Notes: generated from the letters alone by a model not told the origin. DNA of 64,000 bases from CAWBRT01 sp963819175 (GCA_963819175.1 CAWFVJ010000013.1:186001-250000), one strand, 5' to 3'. Shown: positions 26,808-37,193, counted from the stretch's first letter. Numbers and translations are program-made.

Positions 26808-27812
26808 CTAGTACAACCGGAAATTCACTTCTACACTGATCTGTACGGCCACGGGCTTGCCATCCTTCATGGCCGGTTCGAACTTCCACTTGCGAACCGC
26901 TTCAATCGCCTTCTCATCCAGCCCCATGCCAAGTTTGCGAGTCACACGGACCTGCTGCGGAGCGCCGTTCGGGTCGACGATCATCCATAGAACGACCGTG
27001 CCTTGGTACTTCGCCTTGCGCGCTTCTTCCGAGTACTCCGGGTCCGGCGCATCGAGCGCACGCGGAGCCGAAACGCCCCCGCCCACTCGGAAAACGCCGC
27101 CGCCAATGCCGCCACCACGCCCCATTCCAACTCCAGGACCTGCTCCGACACCCACGCCGCCGCCGCTACCCGAACCTATTCCGCCACCCGATCCAGTGCC
27201 GTTGGAAGCCGGCCCGCTGGGAAGCACAGCCTTCGGGTCACCGAAATTCAAGGCGTTCATGGTGGGCATTTTTACCTGCGGCGGAATGACGACCGTAGGC
27301 TCCACTACCAGTTTTGGCTTTTCATTCGTCCGCACCACCATCGCCGGTGGAGTGATTTGTTCCATCGCCTGCTTGGGCAGTTTGCCCCTGACCGCGGGAA
27401 TTTTGTCGTGGTCGCCACCACCGCCGCCACCGGCGATGACATCGTTCTTCTTCATCGAAATTGGGGGTAGATAATCGGAGACAGGTGGCGCAATCAACGT
27501 GACTGTCGGGTGCTCTTCCACTTTGACGGTCTTTGCTCCGAGGATCGTGAGGCCGATCAGTCCGCCGATAGCCAATGCATGCACCACGAGCGATAGCGTA
27601 GCGCCTTGCTTCTTGTAGCTGTATCCACCCCAGATATCGCGAACCTTGACCGGACGCGATGTGAGCTGCAACGGGGGCAACTTCTCGGGAAAGAAGGTCT
27701 CGCGGATATTGCCGATCAGGGATCCCCAAAGCGATTGATCGAAATTCCCCCTCGGCAACAGATCGAGCCTGCCGGTGTCAAATCTCGGCGCGCTTATAAC
27801 TTCGTCCGCCAT
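26808..27812 (-). CDS. TonB-family energy transducer-like protein
   Basis: About 334 residues. One membrane segment (LSLVVHALAIGGLIGLTIL), a Pro/Val-rich stretch, a long Gly/Ser/Val low-complexity linker (GSGGGIGSGSGGGVGVG), and a C-terminal TonB domain (PDPEYSEEARKAKYQGTVVLWMIVDPNG, VTRKLGMGLDEKAIEAVRKWKFEPA, VAVQISVEVNFRLY). TonB proteins transmit proton motive force from ExbBD to outer-membrane receptors. The cytoplasmic N-terminus (about 80 residues, before the membrane segment) is longer than in classical TonB, as seen in many Acidobacteria. ATG at 27812 (MADEVISAPRF) is chosen. No exbBD genes are nearby. Confidence 0.85.
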   Translation of the reverse strand: MADEVISAPRFDTGRLDLLPRGNFDQSLWGSLIGNIRETFFPEKLPPLQLTSRPVKVRDIWGGYSYKKQGATLSLVVHALAIGGLIGLTILGAKTVKVEEHPTVTLIAPPVSDYLPPISMKKNDVIAGGGGGGDHDKIPAVRGKLPKQAMEQITPPAMVVRTNEKPKLVVEPTVVIPPQVKMPTMNALNFGDPKAVLPSGPASNGTGSGGGIGSGSGGGVGVGAGPGVGMGRGGGIGGGVFRVGGGVSAPRALDAPDPEYSEEARKAKYQGTVVLWMIVDPNGAPQQVRVTRKLGMGLDEKAIEAVRKWKFEPAMKDGKPVAVQISVEVNFRLY

Positions 27813-28100
27813 AAAAATTGTCTTTGTCCCTCTCTCCGCTGCCGGGGCCTTCGACCATTGGCTAAAAAGATGAGCACATCGGTCGCCAAGTTGCACGCTG
27901 TACGGAAATGCTCATTCGTTGCACGAAATGCGAGTCGCCGCCCAACTTCGGCTCGCACTAAGCATTTCCAGTCCAATCGTTAGATGCTGCTCTCCTCATT
28001 TCGGCGACTATGAAAAATGAATACCCATAAAATTTTTCTTGGGCGCGACAGCTCCGACCCTCCGATTGCAACGTTTCACGATAGTGCTGCTACCCTAGCC

Positions 28101-28371
28101 AGTGTAGTGCGTCATAAATCAGAACACTGCAAACTGACCCCGCGAAGCGGGGGAAAGATGGTAGCCCATGGCGTCCGCATGGGTTTGGGAATGGGAAATC
28201 CGGAAAGCCCGCAACGCGGGCGACAGAATCTCGACCGGTTCTGTCGCCCCCTTCGGGGGCTTGCGATCCTGGACGCCCGTGCACCCACGGCTTACGCCGT
28301 GGGCTACCGTCTGCCGCCGCCTTCGGCGGCTGGGAGAAACTTAAACATTGATCTATTTGACGCACTACACT
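28101..28371. repeat. Palindromic element with 14-bp perfect terminal inverted repeats
   Basis: AGTGTAGTGCGTCA (28101-28114) is exactly inverted at 28358-28371. The interior is nearly all paired: GTAGCCCATGGCGTCC...GGGTTTGGG, GCCCGCAACGCGGGC, CCCACGGCTTACGCCGTGGG and GCCGCCGCCTTCGGCGGC. No protein is encoded. It fills most of the 801-base gap between the TonB-like gene (start 27812) and ileS (28614). A near copy of the terminal motif (TGACGCGCTACACT, at about 40211) occurs before the bshB1-like gene. Confidence 0.7.
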
Positions 28372-28613
28372 AGGAAAGTTGCTGAACTGCGCCGCTGGCG
28401 CATGCTGCCTTTCCCCTTTTCGCCCGAATTGGACTCTCGCTTCCGGACACCTATAATGAAAGATCGGTGCGAAATTTTCGCCGCTTGACTAATACTGGGC
28501 CTTCCCCGGCTCCATAGCGTTCCCGTAAGGGCTTGCGAGTGGGAACCATGGATTCCGGTGAGCGTTGCATTGCGCGAACCGGTCGAGCCCAGCCAGACCA
28601 GAAAGGGACCGGA

Positions 28614-31460
28614 GTGCCGCTAGATCTCAAGTTGACTCTTAACCTGCCGAAAACCGAATTCCCGATGAAGGCCAACCTGCCGCAAAATGAGCCCAAAATG
28701 CTCGCTCATTGGGAAAAAATACACGTGTACCAGAAGATTCGTGAGTCACGGCACGGCGCACCCATTTACGTCCTGCACGACGGACCTCCCTACGCCAACG
28801 GCCCCATCCACCTTGGGCACGCGCTGAACAAGTGCCTCAAGGATTTCATTGTCAAATCGCGCAATATGATGGGTTTCGACGCACCGTATGTGCCGGGATG
28901 GGACTGCCATGGTTTGCCCATCGAGATTAAGGTCGATGAGTCCCTGGGCCGTAAGAAGTTGCAGATGGACCCGCTGCAAGTGCGTCAGGCCTGCCGGAAA
29001 TATGCCGAGAAGTACCTTGATTTGCAGCGTGAGCAGTTCAAGCGCATCGGCGTCTTTGGCCGCTTCGAAGAGCCCTACTCGACCATGACCCCGCAATTCG
29101 AATCGTGGGTGATTGCGAATTTTTACGCTTTCTTTGAGAAGGGCATGGTCTACAAGGGCCTGAAGCCCGTCTACTGGTGCATTCACGACGAGACAGCTCT
29201 GGCCGAAGCTGAAGTCGAATATGCCAACCACACCAGCCCAAGCGTCTGGGTTCGTTACGCATTGACCAGTGATTCGGCTGCGATCGATCCGGCGCTGGCC
29301 GGAAAGAAGGTCGCGACCATCATCTGGACGACTACCCCTTGGACGCTGCCGGCCTCCATGGCCGTCGCCTACAACCCGCGTGAAGAGTACGTCGCTCTCC
29401 AGGTCGGCGATTGGGTCTACATCGTTGCCCGTAGGCTGGCCGAGGAAACCGCTCGCAAGTGCCAACTAGGTGAGCCACTCTCCATTGCCAGTTTTCCCGG
29501 CTCCAAACTTGACCGTGTAACCTTCGCGCATCCTTTTCTCGATCGTCAGGTCCTCGGTGTGTTGGCCGACTATGTGACCATGGATCAGGGCACCGGTGCC
29601 GTTCATACTGCGCCCTCGCATGGCGCCGACGACTTCTACACCGGAGTCGCGTACGGCATTGACCAGACGTGCAACGTCGACGGCTCCGGCCACCTGCTCC
29701 ACGGACTGCCGGAGTATGACGGCCTGACCGTTTTCAAGGCGAACGAGCCGATCGTTCAACTGCTGAAGACGCGAGGCGCGCTGCTCGGACGCGAGGACAT
29801 CGAGCACTCCTACCCGCATTGCTGGCGCTGCCACAATCCAGTCATCTTCCGGGCCACCGAACAGTGGTTCATCTCCATGGAGGGTAAGCTTAACGGCGGC
29901 ACGCTCCGCAGCGTCGCGCTCGACGAGATCAAGAAGGTCAAGTGGGACCCGGCTTGGGGCGAAGAGCGCATTTCCAACATGATCGCCACCCGTCCGGATT
30001 GGTGCATCTCACGCCAGCGCGTCTGGGGTGTCCCGATTGCGGTCTTCTTCTGCACCGGCTGTGGAGAGGTGTTGAACTCGAAGCCGGCCAATCGCGCCGT
30101 GGTCGAGCTGTTTGCGCGCGAGGGCACTGACGCCTGGTATCGCCTCCAGCCCAGCGAAATCCTGCCCGCCGGGACGAAATGCGCCAAATGTGGCAGCACT
30201 TCGTTCCGCAAGGAAATGGACATCATCGACGTCTGGTTCGAGTCCGGCTCAAGCCAGGCCGCCGTGCTGGGCCACACGCCGGAAATGCCCTGGCCCGCCG
30301 ACGTTTATCTGGAAGGCGGCGATCAGCACCGCGGATGGTTTCATTCTTCCCTGCTCTGCGGCGTGGGACTGCACCAGGCGGCGCCCTACCGCGCCGTGGT
30401 GACCAATGGCTGGACGCTGGACGAGCAAGGCCGGGCAATGTCGAAGTCGCTCGGCAACGTCGTTGATCCGGTCGATATCTGCAAGCGGCTCGGGGCGGAG
30501 GTTGTGCGTCTCTGGGTGGCGTCGGTCGATTTTCGCGAGGACGTGCACGCCTCGGAAACCCTGATACAGCGCGTGGGCGAGAACTACCGCAAAGTGCGCA
30601 ACACTTTCCGCTTTCTGCTCGGCAACCTTCATGGATTCGACCCGGTGCGCGATCTCGTACAGTTCGACCAGATGGAACCCATCGATCAGTTCATGCTGCT
30701 GCGCACGGCCGAACTCGCCCGCGAACTGCGCGAGTGGTATGACCAGATGCTCTTCCACCGCATCTATCAGCGGCTGATTCAGTTCTGCGTCGTCGATCTG
30801 AGCGCGCTCTACATGGCGGTGCTCAAGGATCGTCTCTACACCTTTCCGCGCACATCGCGTGAGCGCCGGTCGGCGCAAACGGCGATGTGGCGAATCGCCG
30901 AGGCGCTCTCGCGTCTGGTGGCGCCGATCATGACGTTCACCGCGGATGAGATCTGGCGGTTTCTGCCGGCGTTGAAGTCACGCCCGGAAAGCGCGCACAT
31001 GGCCTTGTTCCCGAACGATCACGATATCACCGGCGAAATCCGCGATCGCGATGCCGCGGCAACCCTGCGCGCCGATTGGGAGATGCTGGTCGCAATTCGC
31101 GACGAAGTGAATAAGGCCATCGAGCAGGCTCGCAACGAGAAGGTCATCAACAGCGAACTGGAAGCCGCAATCGTCATCACCGCGCCTGCGGAACCCTACA
31201 AACTGCTGGAGCGCTATCGTGGCCAGTTGAATGCCCTTTTTGTCGTCTCCTCTGTGGAATTAAAGTTGGGAGCATCGACCGACGGAGCGGTTGCCGTGGA
31301 AGCTGTCCGTGCGCCCGGACAGAAGTGCGAACGCTGCTGGAACTACTCGACGCACGTCGGCGAAAACTCGTCGTATCCCACCATCTGCGAACGTTGCTCC
31401 GCCGCGCTTAAGGTCATTGAAAAGGAGGTGGAGGAGCAGAACGCAGGAGCAGCATCGTGA
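28614..31460 (+). CDS. ileS: Isoleucyl-tRNA synthetase
   Basis: 948-residue class I synthetase that charges tRNA-Ile and edits valine. Visible motifs are HLGH of GPIHLGHALNK (about 66-69), the Trp/Asp-rich WTTTPWTLPASMA editing-domain signature, DVWFESGSS, and KMSKS as AMSKS (about 608-612). The C-terminal zinc knuckle CERCWNYSTHV...CERC is typical of bacterial-type IleRS. GTG at 28614 with GAAAGGGA just upstream is the likely start; an ATG at 28548 would give an atypical 22-residue leader. The stop overlaps the lspA start, a common ileS-lspA arrangement. Confidence 0.96.
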   Translation: MPLDLKLTLNLPKTEFPMKANLPQNEPKMLAHWEKIHVYQKIRESRHGAPIYVLHDGPPYANGPIHLGHALNKCLKDFIVKSRNMMGFDAPYVPGWDCHGLPIEIKVDESLGRKKLQMDPLQVRQACRKYAEKYLDLQREQFKRIGVFGRFEEPYSTMTPQFESWVIANFYAFFEKGMVYKGLKPVYWCIHDETALAEAEVEYANHTSPSVWVRYALTSDSAAIDPALAGKKVATIIWTTTPWTLPASMAVAYNPREEYVALQVGDWVYIVARRLAEETARKCQLGEPLSIASFPGSKLDRVTFAHPFLDRQVLGVLADYVTMDQGTGAVHTAPSHGADDFYTGVAYGIDQTCNVDGSGHLLHGLPEYDGLTVFKANEPIVQLLKTRGALLGREDIEHSYPHCWRCHNPVIFRATEQWFISMEGKLNGGTLRSVALDEIKKVKWDPAWGEERISNMIATRPDWCISRQRVWGVPIAVFFCTGCGEVLNSKPANRAVVELFAREGTDAWYRLQPSEILPAGTKCAKCGSTSFRKEMDIIDVWFESGSSQAAVLGHTPEMPWPADVYLEGGDQHRGWFHSSLLCGVGLHQAAPYRAVVTNGWTLDEQGRAMSKSLGNVVDPVDICKRLGAEVVRLWVASVDFREDVHASETLIQRVGENYRKVRNTFRFLLGNLHGFDPVRDLVQFDQMEPIDQFMLLRTAELARELREWYDQMLFHRIYQRLIQFCVVDLSALYMAVLKDRLYTFPRTSRERRSAQTAMWRIAEALSRLVAPIMTFTADEIWRFLPALKSRPESAHMALFPNDHDITGEIRDRDAAATLRADWEMLVAIRDEVNKAIEQARNEKVINSELEAAIVITAPAEPYKLLERYRGQLNALFVVSSVELKLGASTDGAVAVEAVRAPGQKCERCWNYSTHVGENSSYPTICERCSAALKVIEKEVEEQNAGAAS

Positions 31461-31975
31461 CAGCTCGCTCGCCGCGCCTCTACCAGTTCCTGATTGCCGC
31501 GCTCGTGGTGGTCGCCGACCGCGCCACCAAGTTGCTGATTACGCGCTCCATACCGCTGAGCGGCTCCGGCATCCAGGTAATACCCGGTCTGTTCCGCATC
31601 ACTCACGTCGAGAATCGCGGGATGGCTTTCGGGCTTTTCGCCGAATCGCCGACGGTGTGGAAGACTGCGCTCCTGATAGCGATGTCGCTGCTGGCAATGG
31701 CCGTCATCGTCTATTTGCTGTGCAAATCGGAGCGCGTGCTCAACTCAACCACGATCGCGCTGTCGCTAATCCTCGGCGGAGCGGCCGGCAACTTATGGGA
31801 TCGCATCGTACACGGCCGAGTGGTGGATTTCCTGCACTTTTACATCGGTGAACACATCTGGCCGGATTTCAACATTGCCGATAGTGCCATCGTAGTCGGC
31901 GCCATTCTGCTCATGGCCGATATCGTGTTTTCCAAACCGCAGCGAGGCAAGAGCGCTCGACACGGAGATGTATGA
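31457..31975 (+). CDS. lspA: Lipoprotein signal peptidase (signal peptidase II)
   Basis: 172 residues, four membrane segments. The family blocks are VENRGMAFGLF, GGAAGNLWDRIVHGRVVDFLHF (first catalytic Asp in VVD) and FNIADSAIVVGAILLM (second catalytic Asp in NIAD). It cleaves signal peptides from prolipoproteins such as the ones at 22176 and 54822. The GTG start overlaps the ileS stop by four bases, so the two are translationally coupled; the stop overlaps the next gene by four bases (ATGA). Confidence 0.96.
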   Translation: MTARSPRLYQFLIAALVVVADRATKLLITRSIPLSGSGIQVIPGLFRITHVENRGMAFGLFAESPTVWKTALLIAMSLLAMAVIVYLLCKSERVLNSTTIALSLILGGAAGNLWDRIVHGRVVDFLHFYIGEHIWPDFNIADSAIVVGAILLMADIVFSKPQRGKSARHGDV

Positions 31976-32367
31976 GCTGGCTCGATCAGGATAGCGAAGC
32001 AAGCAGTGGGCGCAGACAGTCCGTGGAAGAAGATGTGGCACGCCACCTGCGCTGGACGTGCTATAGCGGAGTGCTCGCGCTGGCCGTGGCAGTCATGGCG
32101 GCAGCAACCGCCACCGCCCGCAGCTTCGTCTATTTTGTGATCCCGTTCATCGTCTCGTGCTTCTTTACCGGCTGGCAATGGATGGAATGGAGACGTGCGA
32201 AACGTTTGCTGGCGGCCGCTCCTGAAGCCGGCCCGGAGAGCAACCGCGAAGTCAGCCAAGGAGGTGACGTTCCACTGTTCCTTTTGCGGCAAATCGCAAG
32301 CAGATGTGACGCACCTGATCTCTTCGCCGCAGGACACCGGGGTCGCGCCCGCTCATATTTGCGATAA
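31972..32367 (+). CDS. Small membrane protein downstream of lspA, possibly frameshifted into a zinc finger
   Basis: Reads 131 residues from an ATG that overlaps the lspA stop: a charged start, then two close hydrophobic segments (YSGVLALAVAVMAAATATA and SFVYFVIPFIVSCFFTGW) and a Lys/Arg-rich stretch. From about residue 95 the frame overlaps the reading frame of a ClpX-type zinc finger (32195-32428) and becomes junk-like (GHRGRARSYLR). A one-base skip near 32260 would join the two into a single membrane-plus-zinc-finger protein, which I find attractive but cannot prove. Co-transcription with ileS-lspA is likely. Function is unknown. Confidence 0.55.
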   Translation: MSWLDQDSEASSGRRQSVEEDVARHLRWTCYSGVLALAVAVMAAATATARSFVYFVIPFIVSCFFTGWQWMEWRRAKRLLAAAPEAGPESNREVSQGGDVPLFLLRQIASRCDAPDLFAAGHRGRARSYLR

Positions 32368-32428
32368 GTGCGTCGGGGTGTGCAACTCAATCCTAGCGGA
32401 CCTCGGCGGCAACAAGGTCAAAGCCTAG
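32195..32428 (+). CDS. ClpX-type C4 zinc-finger protein (possibly the C-terminus of the upstream frame)
   Basis: The frame contains a full zf-C4_ClpX signature: FHCSFCGKSQADVTHLISSP then VAPAHICDKCVGVCNSIL, with the four Cys in CSFC and CDKC. In ClpX this domain binds adaptor proteins and substrates. Here no AAA+ part follows; the frame stops after DLGGNKVKA. A GTG at 32195 has a weak ribosome site. An AAGGAGGTGA sequence lies just before the domain but without a usable start behind it. Either a stand-alone zinc finger or the end of a frameshifted membrane protein. Confidence 0.6.
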   Translation: MRNVCWRPLLKPARRATAKSAKEVTFHCSFCGKSQADVTHLISSPQDTGVAPAHICDKCVGVCNSILADLGGNKVKA

Positions 32429-32662
32429 CGCGGTGTCTGTTCTCTTGTTGTGTATCGCGAACATCAAGCGACGAGCTTTGGTGCTGTCATGCTGAGCGGC
32501 AGCGAAGCATCCCCGGGAATACGTTTCACCCGGTGCCGCTCTGGGCTTTTTGAAAAGATTCTTCGACTTCTGCCTCAGCCCCACGCCGCGCTGGGATTCT
32601 GAGTTCCTTCGCTCCGCTCAGGATTTCGGCAGGCGGCTCAGACGCCGCCTCAACGCCTCAAC

Positions 32663-35119
32663 TCACTGCGGATAAAGTCTGCGGTAAATCCTGGCGTTGC
32701 GCATGATCGCCTGCACATATTCGCGCGTCTCCGTGAACGGAATCGATTCGACGAACTCCGGCACGTCGCGGTACGTGCCCATGCTGAGCCAATCCTCCAC
32801 CCGGTGGGGGCCGGCGTTATAGGCGGCCAACGCGTATTCCACCTGGCCGTTGTAGTGATCAATCATTTCGCGGAAATAGCGCATTCCGAGCTGAAGGTTG
32901 ATGTTTGGAACCAGCAGCGTCTCAGTTCGGAAGCGGAGGTGCAGTTCTTTAGCGGTCTTCCTGCCTGTGACGGGCAGCAATTGCATCAGGCCGAAGGCAT
33001 TCGACCGCGAAACTGCACCCGGATTGAACTCCGACTCCTGCCGTATGAGGGCCGCAACCAGGTAAGGATCTAGCTGGTTCTCCATGGCGAAGCGACGGAT
33101 TTCCGTCCAGTAGGGCCGGGGGAACAGGTAATCCCAGTAAGGCCGGGGAAGCACCGAAATATCAATCGCAAAGTAGCTGGGCACCGCCGATTTCATGAAG
33201 CGAAGAGCTCGATGAACCTGGCCTCCGTCGTTATAAATGCGGGCGATTTCCAGCGTTGCCCAGTTTGCCCCCTTGCCGCCGTCGGACGCCTGTAGTTCCT
33301 TGATGGCAAAGTCGGTCATCCCGGCGTTTTCCAGAAGCTTGCTCTTCTCCACGCGCAATGCTTCGGGCGGTACGCTGGTCAGTGCCGCGCTTGCGCTCAG
33401 TGGCGACAGAGGAGCAATGGTGTCGAGAAGCGGATCGTGCGCCGTGGGCGAAACTCCGATTTTCGCCAGCCTCTCGGTCGCCAGGTGGCCGTAATAATAG
33501 TTGCGGTAGCGCTCCGCGACCTTCGCGTACCACGCCCGGGCCAGGGGCAAATCGTGCTCATCTTCCGCGATACGTCCACGCCAGTAGATTGCAGCAGCGA
33601 TCTCCAGCGAAGCCGGATAACTCCGCACGTGTTGCGTAAATTCTTTTTTTGCCTCTTCCGTCCGTCCCTGTCGATACGTTAGCCAAGCCGCTTTCCAGTG
33701 TGCGTAAGCGGCCCTGCCGCCATTCGGAAAACGCTCGCACGCCTCGCGATAGTAATCGATAGCGTGATCGTAATCCTTGTTCAGCATGTACATGTTCCCG
33801 GCCGAAATCAGCGCCGGCTGAAACCACGCGCTGGTGGGCGCCGATTGCCGGAACTGCGAGAGATAGTCCAGCAAGTTGCTCTCGTTGTCTTCCGTACGCG
33901 CGATTTCCACCAGCTCGTAAAGCCTCTGCGCGTTGGCTTCTCCCGTCACCTGCGCGCGCTCCAGCAACTGGCGCCCTTCGCGCGCGCCGCCGCTGCCGCT
34001 GTGCCGTAGCGCAGTGCCGAGCCCCACTTCTATCTCGCCGCGCTCCGCCGGCGGAGCCAAATTCAGCAACTGCCGGTACTCGCGCGTAGCGTCCGCCCAG
34101 CGATTTCCCTGTGCCAGCAGCGATGCGTGCGTCTTCAGGTCGCTATAGCTGTCTGTCAGGCTCGCCCCTCTCACAATCAATTCGGCGCCCGCCTGTGCGG
34201 CTTCGGTGCTAAGCGGCATGGTCAGGTAGAGATGCCGCAGAACCTCCATCCCCTTCGCCGGATTGCCGCTGTTCAGGTAAGCATGTCCCAGCGCAAGTTC
34301 GGCATCGGCTCGCGCGGGCGCACGATTCGCCTCCAGGAAGCTGACCGCCTCCGACGCCCGGCCCGAAGCCACCAGCGCCTCGCCGTAAACCGCTCTGGCA
34401 TCATTGAGGAATATCGAATCCGCGCACTCTTTCGAAAAGTTTTTCAGAGTCGCAACTACCTGATTGCTCTGCCCACTGCCGCCATAAGCTAACGCCTCAA
34501 GGTACCGAACATAGTCGGCCAACTCGCCGGCGTGCGGCCTTGCCTTTTCCAAAGGCGCAATTGCCTTGGCATATTCACGGTCGAGAATGTGCGCGTACCC
34601 GATTGTCAGCCATGCCATGCCTCCCGCATCCGTGCCGGCATGCTGCCGCGCATATTTTTCCACCCCGGCGTAGGCAGTCAAAGTCCGCGCCTCGAGCAAC
34701 TGGCGGGCCATCGGCTTCAACGTTGCCGACGCCACGAATGCGCGCGTCATGCGTTTCATGCGCGCCGAATTCACTCGCTGTCGGGCCGTCGTCTTGTGAG
34801 CGCTCTTGGCCTGCGCGGCGCGCTTGGATGCCGCAGCCGACTTCTGGCTGGTGCCTGTCTTTTGGCCTGTTGAAGCCTTGCCTGTCTTTGGGCTGGTTGG
34901 CGTCTTGCTTGTCTTTTTGACAGTGGAAGCGTTGCTTGTCTTTGCGGTGGTTGACGTTTTGCTTTTTTTTTGGCAGTGGAAGTTTTGCTTGCAGCCGCTT
35001 TACGCTGGGCCGCTCTTCTTCGCCGCAGGAGCCTTTTCGGCTCCATCTTGTGACCAAACTGAAACTCCGGCAATCAAGACCGGGAGTAGCAGGAACAGAG
35101 ACAAAAATCGCTTGTACAT
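32663..35119 (-). CDS. Slt70-like soluble lytic murein transglycosylase, frameshifted near the N-terminus
   Basis: The intact part (from about 34774) is a helical TPR/superhelix region (WLTIGYAHILDREYAKAI, AYLNSGNPAKGMEVL, NMYMLNKDYDHAIDYY) followed by a C-terminal SLT domain with catalytic Glu in ALIRQESEFNPGAVSRSNAFG, then GLMQLLPVT and YALAAYNAGPHRVEDWL. It cleaves the glycan strand of peptidoglycan. The true start is likely ATG at 35119, opening a signal peptide (RFLSLFLLLPVLIAGVSVWS). Between them lies a Lys/Thr/Ser/Ala-rich linker that becomes continuous only if one C is removed near 35015 and one A is added to a nine-A run (34963-34971). Strong identification; the breaks are probably sequence errors. 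Confidence 0.85.
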
Positions 35120-35155
35120 CACTGTTGGGTTCTCTTGGAGTCCGTACGATTCAGT

Positions 35156-36243
35156 TTAACCCGGAAAGCTGCCGCCTAATAGCGAACGATCATTACTGGC
35201 GAGAATTCGTACCAGTTCTTCGGAAAAATAATCCGCATCGCGAATCACTTCACCGTAGCGTTTCTGGTACGCCGCGCGGCTCTTCTCGATATCGGGCCGC
35301 AAGCGTTCGTACAAATCCCGTTTCGACCGCCCTTCAGCCACCTTTACTTGGTTGTAAAGTTGGATCTCCTCCACCAGCAACTTGGCAAACCGCTTCGCCT
35401 TGGCATGCACATCGTTGCCTTGTGATGGGCCCGCGGACGCCGGCGCCGGCGGCGGAGCAGGCGGCGTTACCATCGGCGCTGCGACAGCGTAGTCCCTTGC
35501 CTCGACCGGGGGAGGGGCGGCGCAACCACCGGCGCCACCGTCGGAATGGCTGCTGGTGGCGCTTCGGGCCGTGAGGTCGCCGCTGTCGGCGAGGGCCGCA
35601 CGGGCTCCGGGCTTATTCCCGGCTGCATCGCGCCCGACACCGCCGGTTTACGCAACGAAGCCGTTTCCACCGCTACGCAGGCAATTAAGCTCATGGCCTG
35701 CACTACTTCGACCTGAACCACGGAGTCCGTCAGACCTCCGTCGGCGTAAACCGCTCCGGCCAGGCGATCACGAATCAGCAATGGAAAGAGATAAATATCT
35801 CCGGGGCCGGCAGGCGCGGCGGACGCAAAGACATCGCCAAGTTCTGCGGCCTGCAACCGCAAAGGCTGGCGCTCCTTGCCGAGCCGTTCGATCACGTGAT
35901 CATTGGCGGGAATCGAGATGCGCGTAAAAGCCGAAGCATCCCGCATGCCTCGCGATTGCCACCCCATAAAAAAGCCGCCACGCAGAATCAGCAGACCCGC
36001 GCGAGCTGCAAACGGCTGTGTAGTCTGCAACAGCACACTGAGGATCTCAACCTGATTGGCCGCCTGCAAAAGCCTTATCAGGTCGGAGGCAATGACGAAC
36101 GCAGCTTCGTGCCCGGCGCGGGTGATTTCGGCTTCCAAAACCGGCTGCAGCTCTTCACCGATGCTTCGCCGCAGTTCCTCGCCCCATTGCCTGACTAGTC
36201 TGGAAGCTAACTTTTCGGCTGCCTCAGGAAGATTCTCTTGCAC
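35156..36243 (-). CDS. GAF-like sensor domain protein with conserved C-terminal helical module, frameshifted
   Basis: The N-terminal frame (36243 to about 35500) holds an alpha-helical start and a GAF-like domain (VEILSVLLQTTQPFAARAGLLILRGG, YLFPLLIRDRLAGAVYADGG). It then becomes Pro/Ala-rich. The second frame gives the Pro-rich continuation and a charged helical end (AKAKRFAKLLVEEIQLYNQ, KRDLYERLRPDIEKSRAAY). Adding one base in the G4 run (plus strand) around 35505 joins them (PPPPPVEARDYAVAAP). GTG at 36243 has AGGAG at good distance. The module combination is something I have seen only in acidobacterial-type proteins; signal and role are unknown. Confidence 0.65.
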
Positions 36244-36566
36244 GTTACGCTCCTGCTCTAGCGAGCTGCTGTAAAGCCGTCTTGGCCGGCGTCAACGTCT
36301 TCTTCTTCAGCGGCCTGCTAATCCTATGATTATAAGGTCGCTCTGCCGGCAAACAAAGCCTGCAACCGCGAAAGGGATCAAACTTCTTACCTCCCAGTTC
36401 TGGCTGAGACTCGCCGGAATCGCCTGCCGCGATTAAAATGGAAGTGCGCTAAAGAACAGCGGAGAGTCGCAAGCCCGTTTTCGGACAAAACGAATCCTGA
36501 ACCTATACAATTGAATCAAGATTTATCTTCGACTGCTGATCTGGAAATCTTTGAATCGGAATAAGT
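36244..36566. other. Divergent intergenic region before the sigma factor
   Basis: 323 bases between divergent genes with no gene visible. The strip just before the sigma gene is AT-richer (AATTGAATCAAGATTTATC), plausible for a promoter, but no clear -35/-10 or ECF-type AAC...GTC pair stands out. Confidence 0.35.
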
Positions 36567-37193
36567 ATGGGAGCCATCGAATCCAAAGTAGGTGAGCCGA
36601 TTAATGATGAATCCGTACTGGTCGATGCGGCCCGGAACGGAGACATCGCGGCATTTGAGCAACTGGTGCGGCGTTACGACCGTAACGTATTTCGCATCGC
36701 TCAGCACATTACGCAGAATCGGGAGGATGCGGAGGACGTCGTTCAGGATGCGTTCCTGAAGGCGTTCCAGAATCTGGGGCAGTTTCAAGGCCAGTCGAAA
36801 TTTTATACCTGGCTGGTCAGGATTGCGGTCAATGAAGCCCTCATGCGTTTGCGGCGGCGGCGCCCGGAACGCATGGTTTCTCTCGATGAAGATGTGAAGA
36901 CGGAAGAGGATTCCATGCCGCGAGAGGTCGCGGACTGGTCTCCCAACCCGGAGCAGTTGTATAGTCAGGCTGAGCTGAAAGACATACTGAGCAAAACCAT
37001 TCAGGGCCTGCCGCCGGGATTTCGTGCTGTTTTCGTGCTGCGCGACGTGGAAGCTTTGAGCACCGAGGAAACGGCTGAAGCTCTGAACCTCAGTATTCCG
37101 GCCGTGAAGTCACGCCTGCTGCGCGCCCGTTTACAGTTGCGCGAGCGGCTGAACAAATTCTTCAAGCGGCGCAATGGAGAAACTGGACAGTGA
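36567..37193 (+). CDS. ECF RNA polymerase sigma factor (RpoE-like)
   Basis: 208 residues. Sigma2 region: FEQLVRRYDRNVFRIAQHITQNREDAEDVVQDAFLKAFQNL with the YTWLVRIAVNEALMRLRRRR end. Sigma4 region: LPPGFRAVFVLRDVEALSTEETAEALNLSIPAVKSRLLRARLQLRERL. Length and motifs fit group 4 (ECF) factors of envelope or oxidative stress responses. It is followed, with a four-base overlap, by a ZAS-type anti-sigma gene, the classic paired arrangement. The regulon is unknown. Confidence 0.95.
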   Translation: MGAIESKVGEPINDESVLVDAARNGDIAAFEQLVRRYDRNVFRIAQHITQNREDAEDVVQDAFLKAFQNLGQFQGQSKFYTWLVRIAVNEALMRLRRRRPERMVSLDEDVKTEEDSMPREVADWSPNPEQLYSQAELKDILSKTIQGLPPGFRAVFVLRDVEALSTEETAEALNLSIPAVKSRLLRARLQLRERLNKFFKRRNGETGQ

